Origin: Sphingomonas sp. Leaf32 | GTDB lineage: Bacteria > Pseudomonadota > Alphaproteobacteria > Sphingomonadales > Sphingomonadaceae | DNA length: 64,000 nt | Direction: 5' to 3' | Assembly (NCBI RefSeq): GCF_001421765.1 | Contig: NZ_LMLA01000007.1 | Span: forward strand, 273,510 to 337,509 | In this document: one piece after another, positions 1 through 8,833 of the stretch | Numbering within the stretch: the first letter of the stretch is position 1 | Layout of the letters: each line of letters starts with the position of its first letter | The notes under the pieces: model-generated | Told to the model about the DNA's origin: nothing | Databases searched by the model: none | The model's input: the letters and a program-made list of their open reading frames with translations, nothing else | Made by a program: the position numbers and the translations under genes

Positions 1-1
1 G

Positions 2-349
2 AACATCGTCGTCACGCTGAACTACCTGCCCGCCGCGACCGAGGCGCGGATCGTGCTGGCCAAGTCGGGCGAGTATGACAAGGTCGGGGGCAAGGAAGCG
101 GTCGAGAAGATGGTGCGCGTGGCCGACATGACGCGGCGCGGTTTCGTCAACGGAGACATCTCGACCGTCATGTCGCCCCGCACCGTGATTACCTGGGCGC
201 AGAATGCGCTGATCTTCGGCGATGTCGGCTTCGCGTTCCGGCTGTCGTTCCTGAACAAATGCGACGAAGCCGAGCGGGCGCTGGTTGCGGAATATTATCA
301 GCGGGTGTTCGGCAAGGACCTGCCCGAGAGCGTGGTGGGGAAGGCTTAG
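2..349 (+). CDS. cobS: Aerobic cobaltochelatase subunit CobS, C-terminal part
   Basis: This is the last 115 residues of CobS, the AAA+ ATPase subunit of the CobN-CobS-CobT complex that inserts cobalt into hydrogenobyrinic acid a,c-diamide in aerobic cobalamin synthesis. The reading frame is open from base 2, so the N-terminus and the Walker motifs lie outside the window. The visible part has the family's typical ending: a YLP stretch, a helical region with MTRRGF, then [11 protein letters not shown] and an F-G-D-V-G-F segment. The partner cobT is in this window but about 13 kb away and on the opposite strand. The family call rests on recognised sequence similarity and is supported by the presence of cobT. 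Confidence 0.85.
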   Translation, partial: NIVVTLNYLPAATEARIVLAKSGEYDKVGGKEAVEKMVRVADMTRRGFVNGDISTVMSPRTVITWAQNALIFGDVGFAFRLSFLNKCDEAERALVAEYYQRVFGKDLPESVVGKA

Positions 350-369
350 GGCTGCTGGGTCAAAACCTC

Positions 370-479
370 CATTCGTGCTGAGTAGAGGCTGAGCCTGTCG
401 AAGACTCGTATCGAAGCACCTGAGGCGGTCCTTCGATACGCCGCTTCGACAGGCTCAGCGGCTACTCAGGACGAACGGT
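370..479. repeat. Inverted repeat family A, copy 1
   Basis: An imperfect palindrome of about 110 bp. The left arm reads CTGAGTAG, then GCTGAGCCTGTCGAAG and GTATCGAAG. The right arm is its reverse complement, with CTTCGATAC, CTTCGACAGGCTCAGC and CTACTCAG. A second copy lies at 53250-53363. It fills the gap after cobS and may act as a transcription end or simply be a REP-like repeat. It contains no gene. Confidence 0.85.
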
Positions 480-537
480 TTTGGAATCGAGAGCAGCCTC
501 GTTGACTCGCCTGTCAGCAAGCCCCATCCCCATTCGC

Positions 538-924
538 ATGTCACACCAGCATCCGCTCGCCGTCGCGCCGGGCGACATCGACCATATGGGTCACGTCAAT
601 AACGCAGTGTATCTGTCATGGGTACAGGACGCGGTCGTCGCCTATTGGGAGCGGGTCGCGCCGGCCGATGCGGTCGCCAAGCATCTGTGGGTCGCGCTGA
701 AGCACGAGATCACCTATCGCCGGCCTGCCTTCCTCGACGATCCGATCGTCGCGACGGTCGTGGCCGAGCGGGTTGAGGGCGTGCGCGCCTATTTCTCGAC
801 GCTTATCAAGCGCGGCGAGGAGGTGCTGGCCGAGGTGCAGAGTACCTGGTGTTCGCTGGATGCGATCACCAAGCGTCCGGTGCGGGTGGCGCGCGACGTG
901 GTGCATCGCTTCCTGCCCGAATAA
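538..924 (+). CDS. Acyl-CoA thioesterase, 4HBT hotdog family
   Basis: A 128-residue protein of the 4-hydroxybenzoyl-CoA thioesterase (YbgC/FadM-like) hotdog family, which hydrolyses acyl-CoA thioesters in the cytoplasm. Near the N-terminus is the family signature GDIDHMGHVNNAVYL; its aspartate is the usual catalytic residue and is followed by the HVNN helix start. The length is normal for a single hotdog domain. I chose the ATG at 538 because it sits just ahead of the conserved core; an upstream TTG at 481 would add a non-conserved stretch running into repeat A. The physiological substrate cannot be told from sequence. It stands alone between the cobS end and a small periplasmic-protein gene. 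Confidence 0.8.
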   Translation: MSHQHPLAVAPGDIDHMGHVNNAVYLSWVQDAVVAYWERVAPADAVAKHLWVALKHEITYRRPAFLDDPIVATVVAERVEGVRAYFSTLIKRGEEVLAEVQSTWCSLDAITKRPVRVARDVVHRFLPE

Positions 925-1047
925 CGATTTCGTTTTCTGCAATTGCGCTGAAGACCTGTGCAGTTGCGATATTGCGCTGCACCATGCATTTCTCCGGTAA
1001 CGAACGGCGCCCGAGCGTCGGATCCTTTCAAACCCGGAGACAGACCC

Positions 1048-1341
1048 ATGCGCAGCCTTGCCGCCGCCGCCGCCTTTCGCGTTGCCCTCGTCGCTGCGGG
1101 CATGTTGATCCCGACCCTCGCGTCGGCCACCGAGATCGAGCGCGACGGGTACAAGTTCGATTACAGCCGCACCGTCACCGACAAGGGCGACACCGTGCTG
1201 TCGGGGACCATCAAGTCGACCGGCGAACCGTTCCGCCTCGTCGTGTGCGACCGCACCGTGACCGGTGACGTCGGCGGCCGCGCGGTCCGCTTCCGCATCG
1301 CCAAGCCGCTGCCGAGCGCGGCACAGGTTGCCGCCCGCTAA
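1048..1341 (+). CDS. Small exported protein of unknown function
   Basis: A 97-residue protein with a clear Sec signal peptide: a short charged start, an Ala/Val/Leu-rich core and a probable cleavage after A-S-A near residue 28. The mature part of about 70 residues is polar, has one cysteine in a VVCDRT context and looks beta-rich. A GGAGA ribosome-binding site at 1036-1040 sits 7 bases before the ATG, which supports this start. A strong stem-loop terminator follows directly. I recognise no family; it is likely a periplasmic or secreted protein. Confidence 0.7.
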   Translation: MRSLAAAAAFRVALVAAGMLIPTLASATEIERDGYKFDYSRTVTDKGDTVLSGTIKSTGEPFRLVVCDRTVTGDVGGRAVRFRIAKPLPSAAQVAAR

Positions 1342-1368
1342 GACGGTTCTGCTCCCTGCAGGCTTCGA

Positions 1369-1400
1369 CGCCCGTCCCCGCAAAGGGGGCGGGCGTTTTT
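1369..1400 (+). terminator. Rho-independent terminator
   Basis: A GC-rich hairpin: CGCCCGTCCCC, a short CGCAAA-type loop and GGGGGCGGGCG, followed at once by TTTTT. It lies 28 bases after the stop of the small exported-protein gene and ends that transcript. It may also serve the convergent GNAT gene on the other strand. Confidence 0.85.
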
Positions 1401-1440
1401 GCGTTCGGGGATGGCGCGGCTTCCGAGCAGTCGGAACGCG

Positions 1441-2145
1441 TCAGTCGTGCGGAGTGCGGATGACTTCCCATTCGCCCAGCGATTCGAACCCGGCCGAACG
1501 GGCAAGCGCGATCGAGGCGATATTGTCGGTCTGACAACGATATTGCGGTTCCAGCCCCGAAGCGGCGGCATGGTCGACGATCACGCCGACCACCGCCCGG
1601 CCAAGACCGCGACCGCGCGCGTCGGGCAACGTTAGCACGCCGAGGTCGCCCAGCGGGCTTTCGCGCCAGCGCAACATGCTGGCGGCGCAGACTATGCGGT
1701 CGCCGTCGAAACCGCCGAACACGACCGGATGGTCGAACTCGACCCATGCGTCGTCGAGGTCCTGATCGGAAGCTGCGTCGCGGAACCGTTCAAACGCGTC
1801 CCGGTCGTCCGGGCAGAGCCGTCGGACGATGTGCGGCTCTGGCAATGGCGTCGCCGCTGGCGAGCGGTAAAAGAGGTGGTCGGGATCGTGCAAGGGGATG
1901 CCGCTTTCCGTCAGTCGTTGTCGAATGTCAGCGAGCGAAATCGGGCCGGTGTCGGACAGGCCGGTGCGTTCGGCCAGCGCCGGCGCGATCGCGACCGCGG
2001 CCGTGCCGTCGTACCGGGTCAGGATCATCACATAGGCTTCGCCGAGCGAATCGTCGGTACGCAGCGAAAGCCGTCCGTCGTCGAACACGCATCGGCCGCT
2101 GCCGAACGCCCGTTGCCAATAGGCGGTGACGGCCGGCGGGATCAT
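1441..2145 (-). CDS. GNAT family N-acetyltransferase
   Basis: A 234-residue protein whose C-terminal half is a GCN5-related acetyltransferase fold: a beta-strand GVLTLPDARGRGLGRAVV contains the acetyl-CoA pyrophosphate loop (R-G-R-G-L-G-R), followed by an N-x-A-S-x-x-L-A-x-x-x-G-F segment typical of the C-terminal GNAT helix. The first 100 residues are less conserved and may be a second degenerate GNAT unit. The start at 2145 gives an ATGA overlap with the upstream membrane-protein gene, so the two are probably co-translated. The acceptor substrate is unknown. Confidence 0.75.
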   Translation of the reverse strand: MIPPAVTAYWQRAFGSGRCVFDDGRLSLRTDDSLGEAYVMILTRYDGTAAVAIAPALAERTGLSDTGPISLADIRQRLTESGIPLHDPDHLFYRSPAATPLPEPHIVRRLCPDDRDAFERFRDAASDQDLDDAWVEFDHPVVFGGFDGDRIVCAASMLRWRESPLGDLGVLTLPDARGRGLGRAVVGVIVDHAAASGLEPQYRCQTDNIASIALARSAGFESLGEWEVIRTPHD

Positions 2146-3956
2146 CGGTATTCGATCCGCCACAGTTTCAGCGGCGACCCCTTGGGCAATGCCACCGGGG
2201 CCAGCCATGCCGGCACCTTGCCATGCGCCAGCTGGTCGTAGAAGCCGCCGGGCGACCGCGCGCGATAGACGGTGGTTTCGGCCATGTTGGGACAGGTCAG
2301 CAGATAGGTGGCACCATGTCGGCGGGCGATGATGCGGAAGTTTTCCGGATCGCCCTGGAATGCGTGGTGCACGTCGAGGATCGCGTCGCCGTTGCGGTGA
2401 TAGGGGCCGGTGATGCCGTCATGGTGCGTCGCGACGATCAGGCGGGGGCCGAGATCGACATGGGTGAACATCACCGCCGCCGGGATGCGGTTGAGCGCCT
2501 GTAGCGCGGGCAGGCTGGCGCAGCGTGAACCGGCGCGCAGCACCTGTTTGGTGCGGGCGTCCTGCGGCGCGATGCGGACGTGCCTGGCAAGGCCGCTGTC
2601 GGGCAGCTTCGACAACAGCTTGCCGACCTGATCGACGGCAAGGTTGCCGAGCAGGAGGAGCGAGACCGCCGCCGCCGTTCCCAGCACGCGCACCGCCGCG
2701 CTGTTGCGCGACAGCAGCCACGGGATCACCATCCAGGCGAGCGCAACCGTTCCGGGGATCGCCAGGAGCTGTGCAGCGGGACCCGATCGGATTTGCCAGA
2801 ACAGCATCGCCACCGCGAACAGGGTGAACAGCGTGGTCACCGCCCAGCCGACGAAACTGGCCGAACGGCGCGCGCGCCACGTCGCGAAGATCGCCCCGAA
2901 CAGGCCGATGATGGGGCCGGTCACGATCAGCAGGATCGTGCGGCCGGGCATGGTGTAGAGCGGTTTCGCCTCGCGGACGTTGTTCAACCAGGTGCGCGCC
3001 AGTTCCTCCGATATGCCTTCGGGGCGGCCGAGGCATTGCGGGAACAGCGCCGCGAATGCCGCCGCCAGCGCACCGCCCGCGACCAGCGCCAGCACCAGCC
3101 GCACCGCCCACGCCCGGGGGCTGATCCACGCCAGCAGCACCAGCGCCGCGCCGCCGGCCACCACCGCCGACAGCCAGACCGGGGTCAGGGCGTCGCAGCG
3201 CATGGCGTAATTGGCGTTGGAGGCGAAGGCGACGAAGCCCACTGCGCTCGCTCCCGCCAGCGTCGCGCCATAGACGGTCAGCCGCCGTGCCTCCGCTCTG
3301 TCCCACACCCAGCGCAAGGCGACGATCCCCCCGGCCATCGCGCAATAGGGCAGGAGTTCGAGGCCGATGGTGAGCGAACAGGCCGACGACAGCCCGACGA
3401 CCATCCCGCCGCGCGCGCGCTTCGGATCGGCAAGACCTGCGACGGTCCAGGCGAGGCAGGCGAGCTGCCACCCGTGATGGTCGATGCGTTCGGGCATGAA
3501 CATCAGCAGGGTCGACGAACAGCCGAGCAGGAACACCACCGCGAGCGGCCACGCGACCGGCGCCACCAGCCGCCGCACCGTCGCCGCCAGCGCCGCCATC
3601 GCGACGCCCATCGGCAGCAGCGGCGCGATGCCGACCGCGAGGCGTTCCGCCCAGACCGGCCCGGCAAAGGGTTTGAGCAACAGGATCAGGCCGGCGATCG
3701 GCAGGTCGACCAGCCGCGACCAGTGGATGTCGAGGCCGCCGGGCGGGTTCAGCCGATACTGGCGCAGGTCGTACCACCCCTGACCGCCCATCCACGCCCG
3801 CACCTGCATCAGCCGCATATTGTCGTCGGTGTCCGACAGGGCGAGCCAGTGGACCGCGTTCCAGCGTTGCCACAGGAACCACGCGGCGATCGCCACCCAG
3901 GCAAGGAACAGCCAGCGGCCCCAGTGGCGGTCGAGTTCGTTGCGGCGCGCGGGCAT
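2142..3956 (-). CDS. Polytopic membrane protein, GT-C glycosyltransferase-like
   Basis: A protein of about 604 residues with roughly a dozen hydrophobic segments and a C-terminal soluble domain of about 150 residues. Shortly after the first membrane segment it has an acidic S-D-T-D-D-N-M-R motif followed by YDLRQYRLNP and DIHWSRL, resembling the first periplasmic loop of STT3/oligosaccharyltransferase-like GT-C enzymes, where such acidic residues bind metal and lipid-linked sugar. This suggests a role in glycan transfer at the periplasmic face of the inner membrane. The ATG at 3956 directly precedes the first basic stretch; an upstream in-frame ATG near 4052 would overlap the divergent gtrA-like gene. 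It is translationally coupled to the GNAT gene. The exact function is inference. Confidence 0.6.
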   Translation of the reverse strand: MPARRNELDRHWGRWLFLAWVAIAAWFLWQRWNAVHWLALSDTDDNMRLMQVRAWMGGQGWYDLRQYRLNPPGGLDIHWSRLVDLPIAGLILLLKPFAGPVWAERLAVGIAPLLPMGVAMAALAATVRRLVAPVAWPLAVVFLLGCSSTLLMFMPERIDHHGWQLACLAWTVAGLADPKRARGGMVVGLSSACSLTIGLELLPYCAMAGGIVALRWVWDRAEARRLTVYGATLAGASAVGFVAFASNANYAMRCDALTPVWLSAVVAGGAALVLLAWISPRAWAVRLVLALVAGGALAAAFAALFPQCLGRPEGISEELARTWLNNVREAKPLYTMPGRTILLIVTGPIIGLFGAIFATWRARRSASFVGWAVTTLFTLFAVAMLFWQIRSGPAAQLLAIPGTVALAWMVIPWLLSRNSAAVRVLGTAAAVSLLLLGNLAVDQVGKLLSKLPDSGLARHVRIAPQDARTKQVLRAGSRCASLPALQALNRIPAAVMFTHVDLGPRLIVATHHDGITGPYHRNGDAILDVHHAFQGDPENFRIIARRHGATYLLTCPNMAETTVYRARSPGGFYDQLAHGKVPAWLAPVALPKGSPLKLWRIEYR

Positions 3957-4012
3957 GTCGGTCAAAATCGCTTTCCCCAGACCGCCGCGCATTCTACGGC
4001 GGCTGTCCCGCC

Positions 4013-4492
4013 ATGGTGGCGGTGGCCAAGCGCTGTATCGGATGGCGCGCAAAGGACAAGGGTGGCACGCGGGTGATCGCGCGGATCGAACGGTTGATGG
4101 CGAACGGGATGCTGGGGCAGTTGATCCGCTTCGGCATCGTCGGGCTGTTGGCGACGGGCGTCTATTCGGCGGTCTATCTGCCGCTGGTCTATCATGTCGT
4201 GCCGACCGGCTATGCGTTCGTCGCGGTGATCCCGGCGTTCGTGGTCGCGGCGACCTTCGGCTGGTTCGCGCACGGCCGCTGGAGCTTTCAGGGGCACGGC
4301 ACGCGGACCGAAGGCGCCGGGCAGCCGATCAAGTTTCTGCTGGTGCAGGGGTTCGGCATGGTGCTGAACGGCCTCTTCACCCTTGGCATGGTCGATCTGG
4401 GTGGCCTCGCGGACTGGACGCCGCTGATCCCCGCCGTGCTGGTCACGCCCTTCGCCACCTTCGCGCTCAATCGTTCATGGGTATTCGGATAA
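4013..4492 (+). CDS. GtrA family membrane protein
   Basis: A protein of up to 159 residues with four hydrophobic segments and the GtrA-family features: QLIRFGIVGLLATGVYSAVY in the first helix, FGWFAHGRWSF between helices, and the typical C-terminal NRSWVFG. GtrA-like proteins are thought to assist movement of polyprenyl-linked sugars across the inner membrane. The start is uncertain: ATG 4013, GTG 4073 or ATG 4097 are possible, and the last lies closest to the first helix. It is followed after one base by a methyltransferase gene, and a GtrB-type glycosyltransferase is encoded at 11944, so a surface-glycan role is plausible. Confidence 0.8.
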   Translation: MVAVAKRCIGWRAKDKGGTRVIARIERLMANGMLGQLIRFGIVGLLATGVYSAVYLPLVYHVVPTGYAFVAVIPAFVVAATFGWFAHGRWSFQGHGTRTEGAGQPIKFLLVQGFGMVLNGLFTLGMVDLGGLADWTPLIPAVLVTPFATFALNRSWVFG

Positions 4493-4493
4493 G

Positions 4494-5216
4494 ATGGACC
4501 GCATCGTTTACGACCGCATGGCGGCGCACGACTCGACGCATTGGTGGTATCGCGCCCGCCGCGAGATCCTGGCCGATTATGTCGACCGCTATGCCGGCCT
4601 GAAGCCCGACGCGCGCATTTTGGAGATCGGGTGCGGCACCGGCCACAACCTGCCGATGCTGGGCGCGTTCGGCGAGGTCGACGCGATCGAGATCGATCCG
4701 GCCGCGCGCGAAATCGCCAGCGAACGGCTGGGCAAGCCGGTCGGTACCGCGCCGCTGCCGACGCTGGCCGGCGTGACCGGCCAGTATGACATGATCGCGG
4801 TGCTGGACGTGGTCGAGCATATCGAGGACGACGTCGCGACGTTCCGCGGCATGGCCGACCGGCTGGCGCCCGGTGGCAAGATTTTGGTCACGGTCCCGGC
4901 GCACCAGTGGATGTGGAGCGCGCACGACGTCGTGAACCACCACCACCGCCGCTATTCGAAGGCGACGCTGGCCAGGGCGATCGCGGATGCGGGGCTGAAG
5001 CATAACGGCCTGCGCTATTTCAACTCGCTGCTGTTCCCCGCCGCCGTGGCGGCGCGGGTCGCGGGCAAGATCCGCGGCAAGGACGACAGCGACGATTCGC
5101 CCCCGCCCAAGCCGCTCAACACCGCGTTCGAGGCGATCTTCCGGCTGGAGCGGTTCCTGATCGGCCGGGTACCGATGCCGCCGGGGCTGTCGATCGTGAC
5201 GCTGGTGACGAAGTAA
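4494..5216 (+). CDS. Class I SAM-dependent methyltransferase
   Basis: A 240-residue soluble methyltransferase. Motif I (ILEIGCGTGHNLPML) is near residue 43, an acidic ribose-binding position follows in VDAIEIDP, and the post-I region AVLDVVEHIEDD is characteristic of the Methyltransf_12/23 families. The segment MWSAHDVVNHHHRRYSK is seen in methyltransferases found beside GtrA and glycosyltransferase genes. The gene starts one base after the gtrA stop, so the two form an operon. The likely target is a lipid- or polysaccharide-linked molecule, but nothing in the sequence fixes this. Confidence 0.8.
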   Translation: MDRIVYDRMAAHDSTHWWYRARREILADYVDRYAGLKPDARILEIGCGTGHNLPMLGAFGEVDAIEIDPAAREIASERLGKPVGTAPLPTLAGVTGQYDMIAVLDVVEHIEDDVATFRGMADRLAPGGKILVTVPAHQWMWSAHDVVNHHHRRYSKATLARAIADAGLKHNGLRYFNSLLFPAAVAARVAGKIRGKDDSDDSPPPKPLNTAFEAIFRLERFLIGRVPMPPGLSIVTLVTK

Positions 5217-5258
5217 GCGGCGCTTGCCGCGACGTCGCCATTCGATCAGCGTGCCGGT

Positions 5259-5378
5259 ATGGCAGGAAGCGATTATAAGGGTGGTACGTTGCCGACGGTC
5301 ATCGTCGGGGTCGCGCTGTTCGTAGCGGTTCGCTGGATCGTCAACTGGTTTGGCCGATCCCGCAGTGGCTCTGACTAG
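5259..5378 (+). CDS. Possible 39-residue single-span membrane protein
   Basis: A short frame that starts at an ATG 42 bases after the methyltransferase stop and ends at a TAG. It would encode 39 residues: a polar head (MAGSDYKGG), one hydrophobic span (TVIVGVALFVAVRWIV) and a basic, serine-rich tail. The pattern is like a real small inner-membrane protein with a positive-inside tail, and the frame ends just before repeat B begins. There is no obvious ribosome-binding site, so it remains a candidate. Confidence 0.4.
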   Translation: MAGSDYKGGTLPTVIVGVALFVAVRWIVNWFGRSRSGSD

Positions 5379-5401
5379 GCCGTATCGATACGCTTTCCTC
5401 A

Positions 5402-5510
5402 TCGTCCCCTGGACTTGTTCCGGGTCCACGGTGCGGCGATCGGTGCGGCTGGAGGCTGTATCGACGGCGTGCGCTGGCAGGTGGACCCCGGAAAACGTCC
5501 GGGGTGACGG
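5402..5510. repeat. Inverted repeat family B, copy 1
   Basis: An imperfect palindrome with arms CCTGGACTTGTTCCGGGTCC on the left and GGACCCCGGAAAACGTCCGG on the right around a variable centre. It belongs to the same family as the copies at 8834, 57261, 58695 and 59391. It lies between the convergent methyltransferase and ABC permease genes and could form a transcript-ending hairpin in both directions. Confidence 0.8.
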
Positions 5511-5528
5511 TAGAAGGTCGTCCGCGAC

Positions 5529-6755
5529 CTACCCCCGCCGGAACCACTTCCACTTCGGTCCCGCCGATTGCAGCACCCCGCGCCGGAACAGCCGCGCACC
5601 CAAACTGATGGTGATCGCGACCCACAACAACTGCCATGCGAGCGCCGCGACGTGCGGCCAGATGTCGGCGCTGGTCGCGGCGCGGCCGGCCATGGCGAAG
5701 GGGGAGCTGAACGGGAATAGCTCGGCCGCCGTCGCGACCCAGCTGTCGGGGCGGCCGATCGCGGCCAGTGCGAAGCCGAACATCGCCATCTGGAAGATGG
5801 TGATCGGCAGCGACAGCATCTGGATTTCGCGTGGGGTCGTCGCCTGCGCGCCGACGGTCAGGAACACCGACCCGAGCAGCATATAGGCAAGGGTGAAATA
5901 CAGGATGTAGAGCAGCACGAACCCCGGAAAGCCGATCGCGGGCGCGATGCCCGACAGCCCTTCGGCAAAGGCGGGTGGCAGCAGCGCGCCGATATTGGCC
6001 CCGACCGTCGCCCAGAAGGCGAGGAACAGGATCGCCACGCCGAACATACCGATCAGCTTGCCGAGGAACACCGATTCGAGCGGCACGGCGGCGGCCAGCA
6101 CCTCGATCACCTTGTTCGAGCGTTCCTCCGCCATGGTGCCGACCGCCTGCCCCGCCAGCATCAGCGTAACGACGAACAGTGTGACGACGGCAAAGGTGCC
6201 CGCCGCGCTCTTGCCGCCCAGCGACGTGCTGTCGCGTTCGACGCGGGTGAAGGTCGGTCGCGACAGGGGGGCACCGTTCAGGCCGGTCCGACGATCGCGC
6301 TCCGCCTGTTCGGCCAGCGCCGCCAGATATTTGACGGTGGTGGAGGTCACGTTGGCATGGATCAGCTGCGGCCGGTCGAGCGGACCGTAGAGGACCGAGG
6401 GGACGTCCACCGCCGGATCGGACAGCAGCGCGCGCGCCTGTGCGGGGGGATCGGCGGCAGGGGCGATGGTGGCGAGCGGCGGCAGGCCGCGTTCGTCGGC
6501 GATGGCGGGGCGGATTCGCGCGTCGGCGGCCCGCAGCCGCGCGGCATCCGCCGGCGTGGCGATGGCGTAGAGCTTTTCCTTGCCCTCCGCGGTCTGGCCG
6601 ACGGTCATCGCTCCCAGGCTGCCCATCGCCCCGAAGCCGGCGAACAGCAACGGGGCGAGCAGGAAGAGGAGGAACATCGGCGTCATCACCGTCGCGGTGA
6701 AATCGCGCCGGGCGATGGTCAGCGTCTGGCGGATCAGCTTGCGCGGATTGTTCAT
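5529..6755 (-). CDS. ABC-2 type transporter permease
   Basis: A 408-residue permease of the ABC-2/NatB type. It has one membrane segment near residues 25-45, a large soluble loop of about 150 residues, then about five membrane segments in the C-terminal half, the usual layout for this family. The segment EERSNKVIEVLAA, before the second membrane segment, is a conserved feature of NatB-like permeases. The ATG at 6755 overlaps the stop of the ATPase gene (ATGA), so the two subunits are co-translated. Together they should form an exporter; the substrate (sodium, drug or lipid-like) is not evident. Confidence 0.85.
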   Translation of the reverse strand: MNNPRKLIRQTLTIARRDFTATVMTPMFLLFLLAPLLFAGFGAMGSLGAMTVGQTAEGKEKLYAIATPADAARLRAADARIRPAIADERGLPPLATIAPAADPPAQARALLSDPAVDVPSVLYGPLDRPQLIHANVTSTTVKYLAALAEQAERDRRTGLNGAPLSRPTFTRVERDSTSLGGKSAAGTFAVVTLFVVTLMLAGQAVGTMAEERSNKVIEVLAAAVPLESVFLGKLIGMFGVAILFLAFWATVGANIGALLPPAFAEGLSGIAPAIGFPGFVLLYILYFTLAYMLLGSVFLTVGAQATTPREIQMLSLPITIFQMAMFGFALAAIGRPDSWVATAAELFPFSSPFAMAGRAATSADIWPHVAALAWQLLWVAITISLGARLFRRGVLQSAGPKWKWFRRG

Positions 6756-7672
6756 GCCGCATCCTCCCGCGCGGCATCGCCGACGATCCGAACGAATGCG
6801 TCGTGCAGCCCCGGCCGTTCGATCGACAGCCCCGAAATACCGTAGCCCGCGTCGATCAACCGCACCAATATTCCTTCGATGCCGTCCGCCGGCAGGGTGA
6901 AGCGCCAGCCGCCGCGATCCTCCTGCGCATCGGTGGGCAGCAGGCCCGCGATACCGGGCGCGGGGCGATGCGGCACATAATGCGCCTTCATCGGCAGCAG
7001 CGCGCGGGCATCGTCCACCGTCCCTTCGAAGCGGCGACGCCCCCCGGCGATGACGCACAGCCGGTCGCACAGCCGTTCGGCATGGGCCATGACGTGCGTC
7101 GAGAACAGGATGGTCGCGCCCCGGTCGCGCTCGGCGCGGATCAGCGCCTCCAGCCGTTCCTGATTGACCGGATCGAGACCGGAAAAGGGTTCGTCGAGGA
7201 CGAGGAAATCGGGCTGGTGCACTACGCTGCCGAGCAGTTGCACGAATTGCGCCATGCCCTTGGACAATTTGCGGATCTTGCTGTCGATCGCATGACCCAG
7301 GCCCGCCTGTTCGAGCATCGTCGCCGCACGCTTGCGCCCGACCGACCAGTCGAGGCCGCGCAACGCGCCCATGAACGCGATCGCCTCGCGCGCCTTCATG
7401 CCGGGATAGAGGCCGCGTTCCTCGGGCAGATAGCCGACCTGGTCCGACGCGTCGCGGGGCGAGCGGTGGCCGAGCAGCGTGCGGGTGCCCTCATCGGGTT
7501 CGATAATGCCCAGCAACATGCGCAGCGTCGTCGTCTTGCCCGCGCCATTGGGGCCGAGCACGCCGTACACCGCGCCGGTGGGCACGGACAGGTCGATGCC
7601 GTCGACGACCCGCCGGTCGCCGAAGCGCTTGACCAGTCCGGTCGCGTGCAAGGCCAGATGTTCGTCGCGCAA
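6752..7672 (-). CDS. ABC transporter ATP-binding protein
   Basis: A 306-residue ATPase. Walker A is GPNGAGKT at residues 40-47. The signature is LSKGM at 136-140, a common variant in NatA-like proteins. Walker B is FLVLDE at 156-161, and the switch histidine is in STHVMAHAE. After the nucleotide-binding domain (about 220 residues) comes a DUF4162-like C-terminal domain of about 80 residues typical of ATPases paired with ABC-2 permeases. The likely start is a TTG at 7672, divergent from queG; this start is not certain. It forms an operon with the permease. Confidence 0.85.
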   Translation of the reverse strand: MRDEHLALHATGLVKRFGDRRVVDGIDLSVPTGAVYGVLGPNGAGKTTTLRMLLGIIEPDEGTRTLLGHRSPRDASDQVGYLPEERGLYPGMKAREAIAFMGALRGLDWSVGRKRAATMLEQAGLGHAIDSKIRKLSKGMAQFVQLLGSVVHQPDFLVLDEPFSGLDPVNQERLEALIRAERDRGATILFSTHVMAHAERLCDRLCVIAGGRRRFEGTVDDARALLPMKAHYVPHRPAPGIAGLLPTDAQEDRGGWRFTLPADGIEGILVRLIDAGYGISGLSIERPGLHDAFVRIVGDAAREDAA

Positions 7673-7731
7673 CCGCTATCCCCCCAAACGACGCTCTTTA
7701 GCGTGCGCTGTGAAAAGCGTAGCGGGGGGAA

Positions 7732-8811
7732 GTGATCCAAGACAAGGCCCGCCCCATCGATATTGTCGCGCGGATTCGCGCCAAGGCGGCCGAATGCGGT
7801 TTCGTCGCGTGCGGCATCGCCCGCGCCGACGCCGCGCCGCGCACCGCGCAGCGGTTGCGGGAGTGGCTGGACGAGGGGCGGCACGGGTCGATGATCTGGA
7901 TGGAGGAGCGTAGCCAACAGCGCGGATCGCCCGCCGGCCTGTGGAGCGACGTACGGTCGGTCATCGCGCTGGGCATGAGCTATGCACCGGCCAGCGATCC
8001 GCTGGCGCTGGAGGGGGTGGGCGACCGGGGGCGGATTTCGGTCTATGCGCAGGGCGGCGATTATCATGACGTCGTGAAGAAAGCGCTGAAACAGCTCGGC
8101 CGCTGGCTGGCGCAGGAATCGGGCTGCGACCTAAAGGTGTTCGTCGATACCGCGCCGGTGATGGAAAAGCCGCTGGCGGAGGCGGCGGGGCTGGGGTGGC
8201 AGGGCAAGCACACCAATCTGGTCAGCCGCGACCATGGCAGCTGGCTGTTCCTCGGCGCGATCTACACCACGCTCGACCTGACCCCCGACCGGGCGGGCCG
8301 CGACAGCTGCGGGTCGTGCGATGCGTGCCAACGGGCCTGCCCGACGGGGGCCTTTCCCGCGCCCTACCGGCTGGATGCGCGGCGCTGCATCTCGTACCTG
8401 ACGATCGAACATGCCGGACCGATCCCGCTCGACCTGCGCGAAGGGGTAGGCAACCGCATCTATGGCTGCGACGACTGCCTGGCGGTGTGCCCGTGGAACA
8501 AGTTCGCGGCAGCAGCGGCGGCGAACCGGGCGTTCGCGGCACGGGCGGAACTGGCCGCGCCGCGCCTGGCCGACCTGATCGCGCTGGACGATGCCGGTTT
8601 TCGCGAAGTGTTCCGGGGGTCGCCGATCAAGCGGATCGGGCGCAACCGGATGGTGCGCAACGCGCTGATCGCGGCGGGCAATAGCGGCGATCCGGCGCTG
8701 ATCGACCCGGTGCGCGCGGCGTGCGGCGACCCGGACGCGGTGGTCGCCGAAGCGGCGCAATGGGCGCTGACGAAGCTGGAGCCGATCGACATTCAGCCGA
8801 TCCGAGGGTGA
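7732..8811 (+). CDS. queG: Epoxyqueuosine reductase QueG
   Basis: A 359-residue enzyme that reduces epoxyqueuosine to queuosine at the tRNA wobble position, using cobalamin and two [4Fe-4S] clusters. Cysteines at 193, 196, 199 and 203 ([11 protein letters not shown]) and at 219, 246, 249 and 253 ([12 protein letters not shown]) provide the cluster ligands. Asp139 in VFVDTAP is in the position of the usual catalytic acid. The C-terminal part is HEAT-like, as in the family. It starts with GTG. The last codons (PIDIQPIRG) fall in a GCCGATCGACATTCAG motif that is also the outer arm of repeat family B, so the C-terminus may have been built from repeat DNA. The cobalamin dependence fits the nearby cob genes. 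Confidence 0.93.
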   Translation: MIQDKARPIDIVARIRAKAAECGFVACGIARADAAPRTAQRLREWLDEGRHGSMIWMEERSQQRGSPAGLWSDVRSVIALGMSYAPASDPLALEGVGDRGRISVYAQGGDYHDVVKKALKQLGRWLAQESGCDLKVFVDTAPVMEKPLAEAAGLGWQGKHTNLVSRDHGSWLFLGAIYTTLDLTPDRAGRDSCGSCDACQRACPTGAFPAPYRLDARRCISYLTIEHAGPIPLDLREGVGNRIYGCDDCLAVCPWNKFAAAAAANRAFAARAELAAPRLADLIALDDAGFREVFRGSPIKRIGRNRMVRNALIAAGNSGDPALIDPVRAACGDPDAVVAEAAQWALTKLEPIDIQPIRG

Positions 8812-8833
8812 TCGCCGGGCTACGTACGCCCCG

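Noticed and set aside
2580..4076. A plus-strand open frame of nearly 500 codons antisense to the GT-C-like gene.
   Set aside because: Composition is Arg/Gln/His-rich without any motif; the minus-strand frame has clear membrane segments and conserved motifs.
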